Below are positions 52,321 through 60,223 of a stretch of DNA of 64,000 nt, one piece after another (position 1 is the stretch's first letter; each line of letters begins with the position of its first letter). Origin of the DNA: a bacterium M00.F.Ca.ET.205.01.1.1. GTDB lineage: Bacteria > Pseudomonadota > Alphaproteobacteria > Rhizobiales > Rhizobiaceae. A program made the translations under genes and the position numbers. The notes under the pieces are model-generated. The model was not told the DNA's origin and made no database searches. It saw only the letters and a program-made list of their open reading frames with translations. The stretch spans positions 434,001 through 498,000 of the forward strand of contig SRUQ01000001.1 of the NCBI GenBank assembly GCA_004791255.1, in the 5' to 3' direction.

Positions 52321-55300
52321 TGGCGGAATTCCCGGAAAAGCCTGAACTTGAAGGCGTTGAACAACAGCACCCGCCAACTCAAAAGAGCAGTGACCGGTTC
52401 GAAAAGCTGGAGATTTTCGAATCGGGGAAAACCGAACCCGGACTGGAAGCGAAACAGGCTAGGAACGTTCCGCAGACGCAATCCGGCGATGGGTCACTGT
52501 CCGCCGATCTGAATAAGTCGCAGCCCCAGGCGCCAGACATCAGGACGGGGTCGTTCCCTGCGGCCATGCGTAGGTTTCGGCAAAGCCTGGAGGCTGGCCT
52601 GCAAAGCGTGCTTCGTCTCATGCGAGGCGTCCCAGCGATCGGCCTTGTCCTGGCCTTCGCCCTGGCGGCGGGCTTTGGCGTCCATTGGCTGCTGGGCGAC
52701 ACCGAGATAGTGCTGGACAGCAAGATCACCCGGCCAGAGGCCGAACGCGAAATGGTGACCAGCCTTGCCTGGCTGATCAACGATCAGCTTATGATTGGCA
52801 CGGCCAGTGGCGCGATCTATGGGCATTTCATCAGCGATGGTCAAACGCTCGCGCCGACAGTGGCCCAGCACCCGATAGCCGACATCCCCGGAGTAATAGG
52901 CAGGACTGAGCAAGGGACCGTCAGTTTTTTCAACCTCAGTCTGGACGCTGACCTTGCCAGGGAATTCGCTCCGGAAGCACCGGTGCCACCTTTGCTGAGG
53001 CGGGTACTTCTCTCCGGCGGGGTAACCAACCTGGAAGCCGAAGACGGGCTGTTTGCGATCGGGCGCAGCAATCCGACGCCCCTAATCGTGGGGCGACGCG
53101 CGCTGCTTGGAAACCAGCAGCAGCAACAGCAGCAAGTGGCGACTCAAACGCCGGTGGCCGGGCTTTTTCGCTACGATATCGGACCGGACGGGAAGCCCCA
53201 GGAGGTCGGCCAGGTCGGCAGCCTGTGGAACGTTCGGGCGCTGGCCGCTGCCCCGGATGGCACTTTCGCGGTTGCCGGGACGGGGGATGGCCAGGTCGTT
53301 GCCATCGACCTTGTATCGACCGACCCCAAGCACGTCGCGGGACCGGCGCCATTGCGCCTCGGTACGGTGTCCGGTCCCGTGGTTGCGGTTGCCGCAGCCC
53401 GTCAGATCAGCGAGCCGGTCATCGCAGCGGCAGGCGCTGACGGCCGTGTCTCGATTTACAAGGTTGCCGCCGTCAAGCCGCCGCAGGGCCTGCCGGTCGA
53501 TGATCTCGCCGCCTATACTTATCGGGCAAGCGAAGCCGGTTCTCCCGCCGCCAATTGGCACATTCAAAACATTGCCGAGCGCTATACGCTGGTGGCGATC
53601 AGCGATGACGGCAGCCGCATTCTTGCTTCGCGCGCGATCAATGAAACCACGGACTATTACCTGCTGACCGTCAGCGAGGACGGCACCGTCGGCGAGCCGA
53701 CCAAGCTCCAGAAACCTTTCGCCGAAAATTCCGGACTGATCGAATTGCCCGGCATGGCCGATGCCGTTTTTCTGGGCGGTCCCGTTGCCGATGCCCTGCG
53801 CAAGGCGGAGCCGGAGCTGGCTTCAATACTCGCCGAGTCGCTCGGGTCCAAGATCGCCGCCGTATCGGTCGACCGCAACCGCGACGCCGCCCTCATATTG
53901 ATGATGGACAGCAGCGTGGCACTTGTGACATCAGCCGAACCCCGCGTCCGCGTGATCGGACAGATCACGACCGGCCTGAACGCCGTCGCAATCAACGCCG
54001 ACGGCCGTCTGCTGGCGACCATCGGATCGGACGGCCAGCTCAGCCTGTACGATATCAGCGGCGCGACGCTGGCAAGCATGCGCCGCGCTCCACAACCGCC
54101 GAGGTTGACGCAACTGCTACCCGGCCTCTCCTTTTCGTCAGACGGCAGGCGCATCATTGTCGCCAATGGCGATGATACGATCGATCTCTATTCGGCGCGC
54201 GACCTCCATCTGATCCGCAGGGAAGCGACGGAGGCGACCTTCTCCGGGCTTGCGGGATCGTCGGGCGACTTTTTCCTGCGCAAGACGTCGGACGAGTCTT
54301 TCGAGATCGTTGACCCTGCCACCGGTCTGCCTACCGTCAAAGCCGATATGGGCAGGGCCATAGAGAACACGCTCGTATCGGGCGACGGCAGGACGGCCGT
54401 CCTCAACTTCGCCGACGGCAGTCTCAGCATCTGGCGCGAAGGCGACAACACCACGCCTCCCCTGTCGGGCGAGTCGTTTTCGATGGCCGCCGCCCCGATC
54501 GGCCCGCCGGACCGGGACGGGCTGAAATTCTCCACCGACGGCTCAAGACTTATGCTGCGCACCCGCAACGGCAGGCTCTATGTCGCAGGGATGAATGAGC
54601 CCGAAACCGCGCCGGTTTCCGCCAACCGCACCGAGACCTTCTTCCGCTTCATCGAAATCCCGCTTGCGGCCCCCGCCGTCACCGCCGATATCGCCTGGGA
54701 CGGCAGCTTCCTGGTCGCCGGCGAGGCGGATAATTCGCTGGTGCTGGTCGACCTGACGGGCGCTGCGCCAAAGAGTTTCGAACTGCCCGAGCATGGCGCG
54801 GTGGTCAACCAGCTTGCGATTTCGCCCGATGGCGCCAAGGTCGCGGCGGCCAGCCTTGATGGGCGGGTGCGCATCGTCGATCTCGCGCGCGAGCGGTTTG
54901 TCGCCGGCCTGCCGCTGGCGCGGCTCGCCTCTTATGGCGACACACCGAAAATGATCGCGCGGCGCCTGGACGACGCGCCGGGCACGTTCCCCGACACCGC
55001 CTACCTCAAGGCGCGGTCCGGCGGGCACGAAGACGCCCCCGCCGTGATCGTGCTTGGCTCCTATTCGAGCCTCGCGGCGGCGCGAGCCAAGATGGACGCA
55101 TTGCTGCCGGCTTACCGGGCCGCGACCGGAAACGGCGCTGCCGCGGTCTATCTGCGCGAAGGCGCCTACCGGCCGGTGTTCGAAACCTCGTTCGGGCAGG
55201 CCGAAACATTCCTGCAGCAGGTGCGCAAGCTCGCGCCCGACAGCGCCGATGCCTATCTGCGCGCGCTGCTGCCCTGGTGCCCGAACGCTGTCGCCCGCGA

Positions 55301-55370
55301 AGGCTACACCGAATGCAGCCGGCCAACGCCGGCGACGCCGCCAACGGGGGGCGACATCAAGAAGAATTGA
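52320..55370 (+). CDS. Membrane-anchored WD40-type beta-propeller protein
   Basis: 1,016 residues. The N-terminal ~100 residues are polar, then one TM helix (~106-126, GLVLAFALAAGFGVHWLLG). Repeats follow with WD40-like features (ALAAAPDGTFAVAGTGDGQV, AVAINADGRLLATIGSDGQL, LAISPDGAKVAAASLDGRVR), enough for two propellers. A run of seven Gln interrupts at ~53116-53138. The C-terminal ~909-987 (VIVLGSYSSLAAARAKMDAL) resembles a SPOR-like fold, with Cys-containing ALLPWC after it. Probably a sensor or scaffold for the neighbouring proteases and MoxR (inference). The ATG overlaps the previous stop by one base. Confidence 0.8.
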   Translation: MAEFPEKPELEGVEQQHPPTQKSSDRFEKLEIFESGKTEPGLEAKQARNVPQTQSGDGSLSADLNKSQPQAPDIRTGSFPAAMRRFRQSLEAGLQSVLRLMRGVPAIGLVLAFALAAGFGVHWLLGDTEIVLDSKITRPEAEREMVTSLAWLINDQLMIGTASGAIYGHFISDGQTLAPTVAQHPIADIPGVIGRTEQGTVSFFNLSLDADLAREFAPEAPVPPLLRRVLLSGGVTNLEAEDGLFAIGRSNPTPLIVGRRALLGNQQQQQQQVATQTPVAGLFRYDIGPDGKPQEVGQVGSLWNVRALAAAPDGTFAVAGTGDGQVVAIDLVSTDPKHVAGPAPLRLGTVSGPVVAVAAARQISEPVIAAAGADGRVSIYKVAAVKPPQGLPVDDLAAYTYRASEAGSPAANWHIQNIAERYTLVAISDDGSRILASRAINETTDYYLLTVSEDGTVGEPTKLQKPFAENSGLIELPGMADAVFLGGPVADALRKAEPELASILAESLGSKIAAVSVDRNRDAALILMMDSSVALVTSAEPRVRVIGQITTGLNAVAINADGRLLATIGSDGQLSLYDISGATLASMRRAPQPPRLTQLLPGLSFSSDGRRIIVANGDDTIDLYSARDLHLIRREATEATFSGLAGSSGDFFLRKTSDESFEIVDPATGLPTVKADMGRAIENTLVSGDGRTAVLNFADGSLSIWREGDNTTPPLSGESFSMAAAPIGPPDRDGLKFSTDGSRLMLRTRNGRLYVAGMNEPETAPVSANRTETFFRFIEIPLAAPAVTADIAWDGSFLVAGEADNSLVLVDLTGAAPKSFELPEHGAVVNQLAISPDGAKVAAASLDGRVRIVDLARERFVAGLPLARLASYGDTPKMIARRLDDAPGTFPDTAYLKARSGGHEDAPAVIVLGSYSSLAAARAKMDALLPAYRAATGNGAAAVYLREGAYRPVFETSFGQAETFLQQVRKLAPDSADAYLRALLPWCPNAVAREGYTECSRPTPATPPTGGDIKKN

Positions 55371-55416
55371 CGGCCGCGCGGCATCCTGCCGCCGGAATAG
55401 AGGGAGGGAAAAGGCG

Positions 55417-56730
55417 ATGGCACGAAAGGCGCGGACGTTCAGCCCGGTGGATCTCGAATACATCATCATCGAGCGCCCGGTGGTCTCGGACAATCTGCAG
55501 GGCGGCGGTCTGCAGAGCGGCGTTGCCCGGGACATAGGCGCCAACCCGGAGATATTGGCCGAGGCCCTGGAGAAGGCGGATGAACCGCCGCCGCCACCAC
55601 CGCCTATCCTGTCGGTGACCTCGGCGGTGCTGACGGCCGAGGAGGCGCAGCAGCATAACGATACTCCCGGCCTGATCGCCATTCCCAATATGCCGGTGAC
55701 GCTGATCGAGCCGCGCATCGCCGCCGATTTCGGGCTTCAGGTCGCGGCCGATGCGGTGGGCGATGCCAAGGCGAAAACCATGGCGTGGGGTGTCGACGTT
55801 GTCGGCGCGGCCCTGTCGATGATGGACGGCTCCGGTGTCAGGGTGGCGGTTATCGACACCGGCATCGACAGCACCCATCCGGCCTTCGCGGGCAAAAACA
55901 TTACCGGCCGGAATTTCACCGGCGGCGACCCCGCCGATTTCGCCGACGAGAATGGTCACGGCACGCATTGCGCCGGCACCATCTTCGGCGGCAGCGTCGA
56001 CGGCGTGCGCATCGGCGTGGCGCCGGGCGTCAAGGACGTGTTCATCGCCAAGGCGCTCGACGACAGGGGACGCGGCTCGACCAAGGCGGTGCTCGACGCG
56101 CTGCGCTGGGCGGCCGAGAACAAGGCCCAGGTGGTCTCCATGTCGATCGGCTTCGATTTTCCCGGCATGGTGAAGCGGCTGGTGAACGCCGGGCAGGACG
56201 TGCCCTTCGCCACCTCGATCGCGCTGGTCGCCTATCGCGAGACGCTGAAGCAGTTCGAACTGTGCGTCGCCGATCTGCTGCAGGAGAATGCGTCAAGCCA
56301 GGGAATGGTGATCGTCGCGGCGTCGGGCAACGAGAGCCGCGCCAATGAAAGCCCGAAGAACGTCGTCGGCGTCAGCGTGCCCGCCGCCGCCTCGCCCGAC
56401 ATCATCTCGGTGGGGGCCGCGCTACGCAATGCCGCCGGCGCCTTCGAAATCGCGCCCTTCTCCAATGTCGGGCCACGGCTGAGCGCGCCCGGCGTCGATA
56501 TCGTCTCGGCGAAGATGGGAGGCGGCCTGGTGGCGATGAACGGCACCAGCATGGCATGCCCACATGTCGCCGGCCTTGCCGCGCTGTGGTGGCAGAATGA
56601 ACGCGAAGGCGGCAATGCCGAAAGCGGATTCGCCGTGCGCGCCAACGTTGTCGCCGGCGCCAGGCCGGCAGGGTTCGCCGAGGGTGTTCCGGTGGTCAGC
56701 CGTGGCAAGGGCTTGGCCAGGGCGCCGTGA
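55417..56730 (+). CDS. Subtilisin-like S8 serine protease 1
   Basis: 437 residues from ATG 55417, with a strong AGGGAGG ribosome site; the longer open frame upstream overlaps the WD40 gene. The catalytic triad is complete: Asp147 in VRVAVIDTGIDSTHP, His181 in NGHGTHCAG and Ser378 in MNGTSMACPH. The N-terminal ~120 residues carry a proline run (PPPPPPP) and may be an adaptor or propeptide. There is no signal peptide, so it is probably cytosolic. Last gene of the rightward arm, 46 bp after the WD40 gene and convergent with the leftward arm. Confidence 0.92.
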   Translation: MARKARTFSPVDLEYIIIERPVVSDNLQGGGLQSGVARDIGANPEILAEALEKADEPPPPPPPILSVTSAVLTAEEAQQHNDTPGLIAIPNMPVTLIEPRIAADFGLQVAADAVGDAKAKTMAWGVDVVGAALSMMDGSGVRVAVIDTGIDSTHPAFAGKNITGRNFTGGDPADFADENGHGTHCAGTIFGGSVDGVRIGVAPGVKDVFIAKALDDRGRGSTKAVLDALRWAAENKAQVVSMSIGFDFPGMVKRLVNAGQDVPFATSIALVAYRETLKQFELCVADLLQENASSQGMVIVAASGNESRANESPKNVVGVSVPAAASPDIISVGAALRNAAGAFEIAPFSNVGPRLSAPGVDIVSAKMGGGLVAMNGTSMACPHVAGLAALWWQNEREGGNAESGFAVRANVVAGARPAGFAEGVPVVSRGKGLARAP

Positions 56731-56886
56731 CGACCGGCCATGGCAAACCCGAAGTGTGGTGGGATTCAGGTAAGGCCGAGCCGAAGACGGTGGCTTTCGA
56801 TAACCGGAGCGGACGGGCATTCAGGTCCGTGAGCACCGGAAGCGCAGATAACAGCCATTTGCAGGCCGGCTGAATATCACCGCACT

Positions 56887-57270
56887 TCAGCGCAGCTGTC
56901 GCTTGACCGGCTTGGGCAGCACGTCGTCGATCGCATTTGGCAACACCGATTTGACTTCGGCGCTCTCCAATATTGCGGCGATGGCTTCGGGATCGCCGCT
57001 GACCGAAGCCGAATTGGCGGAGGCACGCACCTTGCCCAAGGTCAGGGTGCCCTGCTTGCCGACGCTTTCCTCGGCCTGTTCGATGATGCGCGACGCGGTC
57101 TGCGGCAGTGTGGCGCCGGCAACGCTTTCCTTGAAGAACACCTGGGCGCTCACCGGCGCACCGGAACGCGCCGCCTGGCGTTTTAATTCGTCCTTGACCG
57201 CCGCCGCATCCCACTCGGGCGATGTCTGCACTTGCGACGCATTCTCTCGCGGTGTTTGCTTCTCGGCCAT
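56887..57270 (-). CDS. Small protein resembling a free-standing subtilase propeptide/inhibitor
   Basis: 127 residues from ATG 57270 (GAGG eight bases upstream; ATG 57291 is possible). A Gln/Glu-rich N terminus is followed by GTLTLGKVRASANSASVSGD and PEAIAAILESAEVKSVLPNA, which reads like an inhibitor I9/subtilisin-prodomain: a beta strand, a helix, then a strand with V-x-S-V-x-P. It lies 136 bp downstream of subtilase 2 on the same strand. The likely role is inhibitor, chaperone or immunity for the subtilases (inference). I would give the family call moderate weight only. Confidence 0.55.
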   Translation of the reverse strand: MAEKQTPRENASQVQTSPEWDAAAVKDELKRQAARSGAPVSAQVFFKESVAGATLPQTASRIIEQAEESVGKQGTLTLGKVRASANSASVSGDPEAIAAILESAEVKSVLPNAIDDVLPKPVKRQLR

Positions 57271-57406
57271 TGTGTCAGCCTCGGTTTCCATACCCACTAT
57301 AATATAGGCCGGATTCCCGGAAATGACAGGCTGCGTGCCGACCCTGTCGCCGAGTTGGAGTGGTTCACCGTTCTTGCGGAAACGCAGGACCGTCCTGTCT
57401 CTTCTT

Positions 57407-58855
57407 TCACGTCGGCTTTGCCTTCTTGCCCGGCTTTCCGGCCCGCGCCGCGGCCGCAACTGGCCTGCCGGCCCGTTTCTTGGCCGCCACCGGCTTTCCG
57501 GGCCGTGCGGCGGCCGCGGCCGGCTTGACGGGCCGGCGCCTGGACGCCGCCGTGGCGGCGACAGGCAAGGGCGATCCGGTGAGCAACTGGAAAGCGCGCG
57601 GGCCGTTCGGCACGCCACGATTGCCGCGCGCGACAGGCATGCCTGGCGGCAACCGGCAGGAGCCGAGGATCGCCTGCTCTAGGTCGGCGATGCTGGCTTG
57701 CGGTCTGGCCTGCCGCAGCAGCGCCGCGAGCCCCGCAATGTGCGGCGTCGCCATCGAGGTTCCGTCCATCTCGGCAAACCGGCCGCCGGGAATGCAGGAC
57801 AGTACCCCCATCCCTGGCGCCACAAGGTCCGGGACCAGGGGCTCGTTCGGGCGCGTGAATTTCTGGCTGCTTGAAAACAGCGGCACGGTCTGGGCGGCGT
57901 CCATGGCGCCGACCGACAGCACGGTGTCGTAATTGCCTGGCGAGCGGCTGCTCAAGGCTCCCTCGTTGCCGACGGCAATCACAGGCAGCACACCGGCGGT
58001 GCGCAAGGCGTTGATGATCTGCTCGAAGGCAGGAGTGAAGCCCCTGAGACCCAGCGACATGCTGAGGATCGGACAGCCGCGCTCGATGATCCAGTCCATG
58101 CCCGACAGGATGCGTTCGATCACCTGCCCACCCTCGATGACCAGGCCGCTGGCGAGCTTTGCCCCGGGCGCCATGCCGAAAGCGCCCTTCGCGCCTGCCC
58201 GTCCGGCGATGGTGCCGGCGGTATGGGTGCCATGCTCGCCGCTATCGTGCGGCTTGGCGTTGGGCACCTTGTCGCCCGCCAGATCGAATTCGGCGAAATC
58301 GAAGATCGCCCCCTTGAGCGAGGGATGGCTGCCGTCGACCCCGGTATCGAGGTGGCCGACGACGACGTCCTTGCCGTCAAAACCTGCGCTCCACATCGCG
58401 TCCGCGCCGAGCGCCTTGAGGCCCCAGCTCAAGGCCGCCTTGCGGTGCGCCGGCCTGACCGCCGTCGGCCTGATCAGGCTGAGTTCCGGCGCCTTGACGA
58501 CGTTCGACGTGGCAGCACTTGCCTCCAGCGCCGCCGCACCGCTTTTGTCGACATAACCGATCGCCAGGCCCAGATGCGGGTAGACGCGCAGTCGCCGGGT
58601 CGCCGGGTCGACGGCCCGGTTGAAGTTTCGGCTCGCCGAAACGCGGGCGCCGAGCGCCAGGCTTTCCTGCTGCGCCTCGCTGGGCACGATAAAGTGTTTT
58701 TCCAGCTTCTTGGCCTCGGCCAGGGCGCGGACGCTGTTGTCGCCACCGGCGGTCGTTGCCTCGAGGGCGGCGCCCATCACGTTGGGCGCCAGCGTTACCA
58801 GCACCTTGGCGTAGCCGACCGCGGCGATGGTGTCTTCGATCTCCGAATTGGCCAT
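57407..58855 (-). CDS. Subtilisin-like S8 serine protease 2
   Basis: 482 residues from ATG 58855. Asp170 (VVVGHLDTGVDGSHP), His208 (GEHGTHTAGT) and Ser367 (MDGTSMATPHIAG) form the triad; Asn297 in AVGNEGA is the oxyanion residue. Residues ~85-130 may be a built-in I9-like propeptide (LGLAIGYVDKSGAAALEASA). The last ~50 residues are an Ala/Lys/Arg/Pro-rich basic tail with repeated AAxxxGKPVA units, unlike subtilase 1. No signal peptide. Second-last gene of the leftward arm; its 58-bp gap to the M15 gene suggests one transcript. Confidence 0.92.
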   Translation of the reverse strand: MANSEIEDTIAAVGYAKVLVTLAPNVMGAALEATTAGGDNSVRALAEAKKLEKHFIVPSEAQQESLALGARVSASRNFNRAVDPATRRLRVYPHLGLAIGYVDKSGAAALEASAATSNVVKAPELSLIRPTAVRPAHRKAALSWGLKALGADAMWSAGFDGKDVVVGHLDTGVDGSHPSLKGAIFDFAEFDLAGDKVPNAKPHDSGEHGTHTAGTIAGRAGAKGAFGMAPGAKLASGLVIEGGQVIERILSGMDWIIERGCPILSMSLGLRGFTPAFEQIINALRTAGVLPVIAVGNEGALSSRSPGNYDTVLSVGAMDAAQTVPLFSSSQKFTRPNEPLVPDLVAPGMGVLSCIPGGRFAEMDGTSMATPHIAGLAALLRQARPQASIADLEQAILGSCRLPPGMPVARGNRGVPNGPRAFQLLTGSPLPVAATAASRRRPVKPAAAAARPGKPVAAKKRAGRPVAAAARAGKPGKKAKPT

Positions 58856-58913
58856 GGAAATCCTCCCGCAACACATCGATCCGGCCGAAGGCGACCGGTG
58901 GCCTCGACAGCGG

Positions 58914-60218
58914 TCAGAACAGCTTTGGCTGATCGGCCGCTGACAGTTCGAAATGCATGTAATCCTTGGTGCCGACGGCGGCACCCAGCCAGCGCAGGGC
59001 GCCGCCGTCGCTGGCGGCGAGCCCGGCAGCGGCTTCCGGCGCCAGGTTGAAGAAGCCGAAGCGCGCTACCGAGGCATCGCTGCCGATGATCTTGGGCGTG
59101 CCGACCTTGGCGGCCCTGCGGAACAGATCCGCGGCATCCCCCAGCAGCTCCGCGGTCGACTTGGCCTTGGCGGGCGTGGCGCCGGCGCCTTGCAGCAGCG
59201 TGCCGAGGTCCGCCAGCTTGGCCGGCACCGCGGTTGCCAGCGCATGTGCCGTGGTAAGCGTGGCAGCCGGCAGCGCCACGCCGCAAAGCCGCGTCACGGC
59301 CTTGCCCATGCCGTCCTTGAGGCCGGCCGCATTGGCGAAAGCCGCCACGAACGCCGCATTGGCCTTCGACAGCGCGACCGCCGCCGGCAGCAGCGTGTCG
59401 TAGGGCGCGGCGGTGCGCAGCTTGACGCTTTCGGCGCCGTAGAGGTCGACGCCGGTGAAGGCGATGATGATGGCCAGCGGCAGATTGTCCTTCTTGACGT
59501 TGGGATTGGTCTCCGGATCGATGTCCACCGCCCAGCCGAAGGAATGGTTGCTGAGCTGCGTGGGCGAATTGACATTGGGCCTTATGTTGAAACCGCCGAC
59601 GCTTTTGATCGCACTCAGCGCGCCTTGCGCGTTCTTGGCGGTCAGCAGCGCGGCGGTGTTGGCGAGCCTCGCCTTGAGCACGGGATGCACCGGCGATTTG
59701 AAGCTCGCCCTTGGAAAGCCGGCGCCCAGCATCTGCTTGTAATAGGCATTGACCCGGTCGATCGCCTTGGCCGGGTCATCGGGTGCTCCGAACTGGGCAT
59801 AAAGCCGGCCGCGGATGTTTTGAAAGCCGGCGAAGCCGCCGCTGATGTTGTTTCTGACGAATGCCGAAAGCTTGTTCCACTCGGACAGGATATCCGCCGC
59901 ACTGGCGGCGACGGCAGCAGCCCCGGCCGCGGCTTCCTCGACAGGCCTGATCCCGTCCAGGGCCGTCAGCAGCGCCAGCCGCAGCGCCGCCGCCAATTCG
60001 GGCGGATCGAGCGCCTGCGGCAACGCCGTCACGGCGGGCGCCTCAAACCCCGGGAACAGCGTCGTCTGCAGATGGCCGTCGAACGCCATCACCTGCTGTT
60101 CCAGTTGCGGCCACAGCCAGATCAGCGTCTCGCGATCCTTGACGCGCGCCGTGATCGCCGCAACCATCGCTTTGATGCCGTCCCTGGCAACCTGATCCGC
60201 ACTGGCAATGGCTGTCAT
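58914..60218 (-). CDS. M15-type (VanY/DacB-like) metallopeptidase domain protein
   Basis: 434 residues. The N-terminal half (~1-200) is helical and Ala-rich without known domain. The C-terminal half carries the M15 zinc pattern: LSNHSFGWAVDIDPETNPN with His225 and Asp232, and DYMHFELS with His422 near the C terminus. M15 enzymes cleave peptidoglycan stem peptides. No signal peptide is seen, so access to the wall would need lysis or export. GTG 60227 is an alternative start. It starts just after the trypsin-PLD stop (60224-60226), so the genes are coupled. Confidence 0.8.
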   Translation of the reverse strand: MTAIASADQVARDGIKAMVAAITARVKDRETLIWLWPQLEQQVMAFDGHLQTTLFPGFEAPAVTALPQALDPPELAAALRLALLTALDGIRPVEEAAAGAAAVAASAADILSEWNKLSAFVRNNISGGFAGFQNIRGRLYAQFGAPDDPAKAIDRVNAYYKQMLGAGFPRASFKSPVHPVLKARLANTAALLTAKNAQGALSAIKSVGGFNIRPNVNSPTQLSNHSFGWAVDIDPETNPNVKKDNLPLAIIIAFTGVDLYGAESVKLRTAAPYDTLLPAAVALSKANAAFVAAFANAAGLKDGMGKAVTRLCGVALPAATLTTAHALATAVPAKLADLGTLLQGAGATPAKAKSTAELLGDAADLFRRAAKVGTPKIIGSDASVARFGFFNLAPEAAAGLAASDGGALRWLGAAVGTKDYMHFELSAADQPKLF

Positions 60219-60223
60219 GGAGC

